DNA from: an uncultured Porphyromonadaceae bacterium
Lineage (GTDB): Bacteria > Bacteroidota > Bacteroidia > Bacteroidales > Muribaculaceae
NCBI GenBank assembly: GCA_947176545.1
Contig: CAMWRB010000024.1
Location: 1 to 10,649, forward strand
Reading direction: 5' to 3'
Length of the DNA: 10,649 nucleotides
Below are positions 6,432-10,649 of the stretch, piece after piece. Each line of letters opens with the position of its first letter. Position 1 is the stretch's first letter. Position numbers and translations under genes: made by a program. The notes beneath the pieces were generated by a model. It was not told where the DNA came from. It made no database searches and was given only the letters and a program-made list of their open reading frames with translations.

Positions 6432-6956
6432 ATGCAATTAGAAGATTTAAAACTTACAATCCGCGATGTGCCTGATTTCCCCTCCAAGGGTATCATGTTT
6501 CGCGATTTGACCACGCTTATCAAGAATGGTGAGGCGTTACAGTTGATGAGTAAAGAGCTCGCAGACCTGTATCGTGACAAAGGTGTTACAAAGGTTGTGG
6601 GCATAGAAAGCCGCGGTTTCATCGGTGGTTCGATTCTCGCCTACGAGTTGGGATGCGGTTTCGTTCCGGCACGCAAACCGGGCAAACTCCCCTCCGTGAC
6701 TATCAAGAAAGCGTACGCCAAGGAGTATGGAGTTGATACCATAGAACTGCACAGTGACTCGATTACACCCGATGACATCGTCGTGCTGCATGATGATTTG
6801 CTCGCGACAGGAGGCACGATGAATGCTTGCTATGAGTTGGTAAAGTCGATGAACCCGAAGAAAATCTATATCAACTTTATCGTCGAGCTTACCGAGCTTA
6901 ACGGTCGCGACAACCTTCCCGCAGATTGTGAGATAACATCGCTTCTGAAATATTGA
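6432..6956 (+). CDS. apt: Adenine phosphoribosyltransferase
   Basis: Apt makes AMP and pyrophosphate from adenine and PRPP, a one-step purine salvage reaction in the cytoplasm. The 174-residue length is standard. The N-terminal segment DVPDFPSKGIMFRDLT (12-27) is the Apt form of the substrate-hood region (usually FPxxGIxFxDIT). VVGIESRGFIGG (55-66) is the conserved core strand and loop. The flexible-loop segment starts near RKPGKLP (81-87). The PRPP-binding signature is VVLHDDLLATGGT (117-129), with the acidic pair D121-D122. The start ATG follows an A-rich stretch without a Shine-Dalgarno sequence. It is 189 bases after mnmG, and no separate promoter was found, so it may be read from upstream. 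uvrC begins 19 bases downstream. Confidence 0.98.
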   Translation: MQLEDLKLTIRDVPDFPSKGIMFRDLTTLIKNGEALQLMSKELADLYRDKGVTKVVGIESRGFIGGSILAYELGCGFVPARKPGKLPSVTIKKAYAKEYGVDTIELHSDSITPDDIVVLHDDLLATGGTMNACYELVKSMNPKKIYINFIVELTELNGRDNLPADCEITSLLKY

Positions 6957-6975
6957 TAATGGACGTCTCTGTTCG

Positions 6976-8916
6976 ATGAAATCGGAAGAAATAAGATTAA
7001 ATGATGATACGACCGACATCCTGACCGGTGTCGGTCGCACTATTGATGAGCAGGGTGGTTTCGGGATTGAAATAACCCCAGACCGGACGCGCGACGATAT
7101 TGCCAATAATCGTCCCGGCGCTCAGTTGCGCGAAAAAATTCTCGCATTGCCTGAGTCCCCGGGGGTGTATATGTATCTTGACAAGCATGGGCAGGTGATA
7201 TATGTCGGCAAAGCCAAACGTCTGAAGCGCCGCGTATCCTCCTATTTCAACCGCCGCCACGACTCGACGCGTACAAATCTGCTGGTGCGCAATATCGTCG
7301 ATATGCGGTTTATCGTCGTTCCCTCGGAAGAGGATGCCCTTCATCTCGAGAACGCGATGATTAAGGAGTATCAGCCCCGATACAATGTGTTGCTTAAGGA
7401 TGACAAGTCTTATCCCTGGATTGTTGTCACCAAAGAGGCTTATCCGCGGGTGTACATGACGCGCGACAAGAGTGAGCCGGGGACTTATTACGGTCCCTAT
7501 GCCAATCCGCAGAGCGCACGGCTCGTGCTCGAACTGATACGTGAGATTTATCCATTGCGCAGCTGCCGGCATAAACTTGACCCGCGAAGTATAGCCCGCG
7601 GGAAATATTCGTTGTGTCTCGACTATCACATCCATAAGTGCGGCGGGTGCTGCCGGGGGTTGATAAATGAGGAACAGTATGGCGAGACCATAAAGCGCGT
7701 ACGCCAGATACTGTCGGGTGAGACCGTCGAGCTGGAACGTCATCTGGAGAATGAGATGACAGCCCTCGCCGAAGAATTGCGGTTTGAGGAAGCTCAGGCC
7801 GTCAAGGAGAAGTATGAGATACTGAAGCGGTATAATAACAAATCCGTCATAGCGCGCACGGAGACCGGAGAAATTGACGTGTTCGCATATGTGGAAAATC
7901 CGACGACGGCCTATGTATGCTTCATGCACCTGCACAACGGAGCTGTCATACAGAGTCTGAATCTGGAATATAAACGCCGTCTGGCAGAGACCCCGGAGGA
8001 GATACTTTCGATGGCGATAGCCGAAATAGGACGTCGCTTCAACCGGAAATTCTCAAGTGTCATTGTTCCGTTTGAGCCGGATGTCGAATTTAAAGGGGTG
8101 AGCTTCGTGGTTCCCAAGCGTGGTGACAAGTTGAAGATACTTGAAGTCGGCAGCAAGAACGCCCGGCAATATATGCATGACCGGGAGAAACAGGCGGATG
8201 CACTCGACCCGGAGAGGGGAGTGGAGCGGCTGATGGAGCAGATGAAGGCAGACTTCCGTCTCAGTGTCCAGCCGCGTCACATAGAGTGTTTCGACAACTC
8301 GAATATTCAGGGTACGAATCCGGTGGCAAGTTGTGTAGTGTTTCGCAACGGCAAGCCCTCCAAACGAGATTATCGTCATTTCAACATCAAGACCGTAGTC
8401 GGAGCGGATGATTTTGCCTCGATGAAAGAGGTGCTTCATCGCCGGTATACTCGTATGATGGCCGAGGGTGAGGAATTGCCTCAGCTTGTAGTGGTCGATG
8501 GCGGCAAAGGTCAGCTGAGCGCCGCCGTCGAGGCCTTCGACGAGATGGGTATCCGCGGGACGGTTGCGCTCGTAGGTATTGCCAAACGACTCGAAGAGAT
8601 TTATTTTCCGGGTGACAGTTTTCCGCTCTATATAGACAAAAAGAGTCCGAGTCTGCGGGTCATCCAGGGATTGCGTGACGAGGCCCACCGCTTCGGCATA
8701 ACGCACCACCGCAATCGTCGCAGCAAGGGACAGGTACGTTCGGAGCTTGACGGTATCAAGGGTATAGGCCCTGCCACGGCCGCAACCCTTCTCAAAGAGT
8801 TCAAGAGTGTCCCGCGTGTGCGGGAGGCAAGTCCGGAGCAGCTTGCCGCGGCTGTCGGACGCGCCAAGGGGGGAATTATATACGCATACTTTCATCCTGA
8901 GCAAGCCGGTGAATAG
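6976..8916 (+). CDS. uvrC: Excinuclease ABC subunit UvrC
   Basis: UvrC makes both incisions flanking a DNA lesion after UvrA/UvrB recognition. All domains are visible. The GIY-YIG nuclease has GVY at 63-65, YVG at 77-79 and ENAMIKEY from E125. The cysteine cluster C197, C214, C222 and C226 (C225 adjacent) matches the proposed Fe-S ligands. The UvrB-interacting UVR helix pair is at about 255-288. The RNase H-like 3'-5' region has ECFDNSN (D440), VVVDGGKGQL (D508) and RDEAHRFGITHHR (H571). Helix-hairpin-helix repeats are at about 591-630 (GIKGIGPATA). The 646 residues exceed the usual 590-620 because about 50 residues, rich in D, T and R, precede the domain start LREKI (51-55). The ATG at 6976 is the only in-frame ATG before the nuclease domain, so the extension follows from the sequence unless a rare start is used. 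A seven-codon frame (6959-6979) ends on the uvrC ATG as ATGA. Confidence 0.98.
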   Translation: MKSEEIRLNDDTTDILTGVGRTIDEQGGFGIEITPDRTRDDIANNRPGAQLREKILALPESPGVYMYLDKHGQVIYVGKAKRLKRRVSSYFNRRHDSTRTNLLVRNIVDMRFIVVPSEEDALHLENAMIKEYQPRYNVLLKDDKSYPWIVVTKEAYPRVYMTRDKSEPGTYYGPYANPQSARLVLELIREIYPLRSCRHKLDPRSIARGKYSLCLDYHIHKCGGCCRGLINEEQYGETIKRVRQILSGETVELERHLENEMTALAEELRFEEAQAVKEKYEILKRYNNKSVIARTETGEIDVFAYVENPTTAYVCFMHLHNGAVIQSLNLEYKRRLAETPEEILSMAIAEIGRRFNRKFSSVIVPFEPDVEFKGVSFVVPKRGDKLKILEVGSKNARQYMHDREKQADALDPERGVERLMEQMKADFRLSVQPRHIECFDNSNIQGTNPVASCVVFRNGKPSKRDYRHFNIKTVVGADDFASMKEVLHRRYTRMMAEGEELPQLVVVDGGKGQLSAAVEAFDEMGIRGTVALVGIAKRLEEIYFPGDSFPLYIDKKSPSLRVIQGLRDEAHRFGITHHRNRRSKGQVRSELDGIKGIGPATAATLLKEFKSVPRVREASPEQLAAAVGRAKGGIIYAYFHPEQAGE

Positions 8917-8937
8917 TCAGCCGTGGCTCCGGTGACT
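8915..8937 (+). terminator. Possible 3'-end hairpin of the uvrC transcript
   Basis: AGTCA plus CCG pairs with CGG plus TGACT: 8 bp with one bulged G and a 6-base loop, beginning inside the uvrC stop codon. The following bases CTTCGCTT give only a poor U tract, so intrinsic termination would be weak. The location directly at the gene end is the main argument. Confidence 0.35.
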
Positions 8938-9133
8938 CTTCGCTTACGTGACAGGGGAGAGATGTGAATGCCGTTTATGGTGATGTTCAGTCATACACCT
9001 TTTTTGACATTGGCACATTTTTTGATATATGTGTGATATATTTAGGCAATAATAGTGTTAATATAATAGCGGGGGTATTAGCCGGGATGGTGATATACCT
9101 CTGTGTCAATACTAATGTAAATACCAAAATAAG
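8917..9133. other. uvrC-rnr intergenic region
   Basis: No supported gene lies in these 217 bases. The region holds the possible uvrC end hairpin, a weak candidate promoter for rnr (9003-9033), and a 5-bp dyad GGTAT/ATACC (9074-9078 and 9095-9099) in the predicted rnr leader. A 22-codon hydrophobic frame at 8968-9036 has no further support. The part from about 8995 on is strongly AT-rich. Confidence 0.6.
9003..9033 (+). promoter_or_regulatory. Weak candidate promoter of rnr
   Basis: TTTG (9003-9006), 19 bases, then TATATGTG (9026-9033) is one mismatch from TAnnTTTG at correct spacing. Transcription would start near 9040, leaving a leader of about 95 bases before the rnr ATG. Nearby TATATTTA (9037-9044) is an alternative -7 box, but it lacks an upstream partner at 19-21 bases. 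Confidence 0.4.
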
Positions 9134-10649
9134 ATGAATAAAGTGAAAAGCAAGTCGCGTCCCGGACGTGTAAACAAGCAGGAATTGGAACAGAAGATAC
9201 TCGACTTCTTGCGCAGTAACAGCAAGCAGTCGTTCAACTATAAGCAGGTTGCATTCGGCATAGGAGCCAATGAGCAGTCCATGCGCAACACGGTCATCAA
9301 TATACTCGATACGCTTGTGGCCGCCGATATGCTGATGGAAGTCAGCGTCGGCAAATATCAGGCCAAGGTGTTCCGCCCCGTGGAGGCCGAAGGTATATTT
9401 GTCAGACGTCATAACGGCAAGAATGCCGTCATCATTGATGAAGAGCATATCATGGTTGCCGAGCGTAACTCCATGCACGCTCTCGATGGCGACCGGGTGC
9501 TTGTCGAACTTTCGGCCGTGCGTCCCGGTCAGGAGCAGGAGGCCAAGGTCATCGAGATACTCGAAGCCAAGGAACAGGTGTTTATCGGCACGCTTCAGGT
9601 AGAGAAGAATTATGCCGCTGTCATCACCGACTCCAAAAACCTTGCCGCCGACATCATCATTCCGCGTAAGTCGCTCAAGGGTGGTAAAAGTGGCGATAAA
9701 GTCATAGCCCGGATAACACAGTGGAGAGATGACGAGATGAATCCGCGTGGAGAGATAGTGGACATCCTCGGCCGCAAGGGTGAGAACACCGCTGAGATGC
9801 ACGCTATCTTGGCTGAGTTCGGTCTGCCCTACAAATATCCTGAAAATGTGGAGAAAGCTGCAGAGAAAATCGACGCCGGCATTACACCCGAGGAGGTGGC
9901 CAAGCGTGAGGACTTCCGCAATGTGACGACCTTCACCATCGACCCGCGCGATGCAAAAGATTTTGATGATGCGTTGTCTATCAGGCAGTTGGCTAATGGA
10001 AACGTTGAGGTGGGTGTGCATATCGCGGATGTGACCCACTATGTGCGTCCCGGTTCGGTCATAGAGAAGGAGGCTGAGAAACGCGCCACGAGTGTATATC
10101 TCGTGGACCGTACCATTCCGATGCTTCCGGAGCGACTCAGCAATGGTATATGCTCATTGCGTCCTAATGAGGAAAAGCTCACATTCTCAGCTATTTTCGA
10201 GCTTGACAAGGAGGCGAATGTCATCAACTATCGTATCGGTCGCACTGTCATCAAATCTGACCGACGGTTTACATACGAGGAGGCCCAGGAGATAATCGAG
10301 AGCGGCAAAGGTGACTATGCCGACGAGTTGCATACCCTCAATGAACTGGCCAAAAAGCTTCGCAAGCGCCGCTATGACCAGGGGGCGCTCGAATTTGACC
10401 GCGCTGAAGTCCGCTTTGAGATTGATGAGAACGGCAAACCGGTGTCCGTATACTTCAAGGAATCGAAAGATGCCAACAAGCTTATCGAGGAGTTCATGCT
10501 TCTGGCCAACCTTACGGTAGCCGAATCTATAGGCAAGGTCAAGAACGGTCGTCGCGCCAAGAATTTCGTATATCGCGTACATGACACACCCGACACGGAG
10601 AAAATCACCAACTTCTCCCAGATAGCGTCACGCTTCGGCTACAAGATAA
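9134..10649 (+). CDS. rnr: Ribonuclease R, C-terminus cut by window edge
   Basis: RNase R is a processive 3'-5' exoribonuclease of the RNase II/RNB family that degrades structured RNA and takes part in rRNA quality control. The frame runs from ATG 9134 through 505 codons to the right edge without a stop. An N-terminal winged-helix-like segment (about 12-78) is followed by two cold-shock RNA-binding domains: about 88-145, with EGIFVRR and DGDRVLVEL, and about 160-235. The RNB catalytic domain starts at about 255. It contains TIDPRDAKDFDDALS, with D270, D276, D278 and D279 in the D-x5-D-x-DD metal-ligand pattern, then HIADVTHYV and LPERLSNGICSLRPNE. The rest of RNB and the C-terminal S1 domain are outside the window; the full protein is probably about 710-730 residues. 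The MNKVKSK start is lysine-rich. It has its own 217-bp upstream gap and probably its own promoter. Confidence 0.97.
   Translation, partial: MNKVKSKSRPGRVNKQELEQKILDFLRSNSKQSFNYKQVAFGIGANEQSMRNTVINILDTLVAADMLMEVSVGKYQAKVFRPVEAEGIFVRRHNGKNAVIIDEEHIMVAERNSMHALDGDRVLVELSAVRPGQEQEAKVIEILEAKEQVFIGTLQVEKNYAAVITDSKNLAADIIIPRKSLKGGKSGDKVIARITQWRDDEMNPRGEIVDILGRKGENTAEMHAILAEFGLPYKYPENVEKAAEKIDAGITPEEVAKREDFRNVTTFTIDPRDAKDFDDALSIRQLANGNVEVGVHIADVTHYVRPGSVIEKEAEKRATSVYLVDRTIPMLPERLSNGICSLRPNEEKLTFSAIFELDKEANVINYRIGRTVIKSDRRFTYEEAQEIIESGKGDYADELHTLNELAKKLRKRRYDQGALEFDRAEVRFEIDENGKPVSVYFKESKDANKLIEEFMLLANLTVAESIGKVKNGRRAKNFVYRVHDTPDTEKITNFSQIASRFGYKI

Noticed and set aside
6959..6979. A seven-codon frame ending on the uvrC start as ATGA, considered as a regulatory upstream peptide
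   Set aside because: It is too short to distinguish from chance; it may at most help re-initiation after apt.
8968..9036. A 22-codon hydrophobic small frame between uvrC and rnr
   Set aside because: It has no ribosome-binding or promoter context, overlaps the predicted rnr promoter, and its hydrophobic content follows from T-rich DNA.
8987..10039. A 350-codon frame on the minus strand opposite rnr
   Set aside because: It lies antisense to clearly recognised RNase R coding sequence; long antisense frames arise here from codon usage. The same applies to 6997-7935 and 8053-8904 opposite uvrC.

Overview
The window is ordinary chromosomal housekeeping DNA from a member of the Bacteroidota, most likely order Bacteroidales. 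A Muribaculaceae-like genome is my best guess, but it is a guess. The grounds are: a class B penicillin-binding protein with a C-terminal PASTA start, preceded by a short FtsL-like protein; the gene order mnmG-apt-uvrC; a YbeY with the HGVLHLCGLND form of the zinc motif; starts without Shine-Dalgarno sequences; and promoter-like boxes of the Bacteroidota type (TTTG/TTG, 19-21 bases, TAnnTTTG). I see no mobile element, CRISPR array, rRNA, tRNA or phage gene.

Layout. Positions 1-3336, minus strand: the head of the division/cell-wall (dcw) cluster, read right to left as rsmH (16S rRNA m4C1402 methyltransferase), an FtsL-like membrane protein, and a division penicillin-binding protein (FtsI type) that runs off the left edge. 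rsmH and the ftsL-like gene overlap by 8 bases. The mraZ gene that usually opens this cluster is absent. In its place is a 560-bp divergent intergenic region (3337-3896) with one good promoter for each direction and several dyads.

Positions 3897-8916, plus strand: ybeY (rRNA maturation endoribonuclease), mnmG (tRNA wobble-uridine modification, 3 bases after ybeY), apt (adenine salvage) and uvrC (nucleotide excision repair). Positions 9134-10649, plus strand: rnr (RNase R), cut by the right edge inside its catalytic RNB domain.

The genes fall into four themes: septal wall synthesis (FtsL-like, PBP), rRNA and tRNA maturation (RsmH, YbeY, MnmG, RNase R), purine salvage (Apt) and DNA repair (UvrC). 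There is no sign that they form one new system. The most notable non-coding signal is a perfect 22-bp palindrome at 6312-6333 between mnmG and apt. Its 16-bp core matches the chromosomal ParB-binding site parS, which suggests that the locus lies in the origin-proximal segregation region. The second point of interest is the dcw operon head, which lacks mraZ and has an apparently structured 5' leader. I found no convincing undescribed system.
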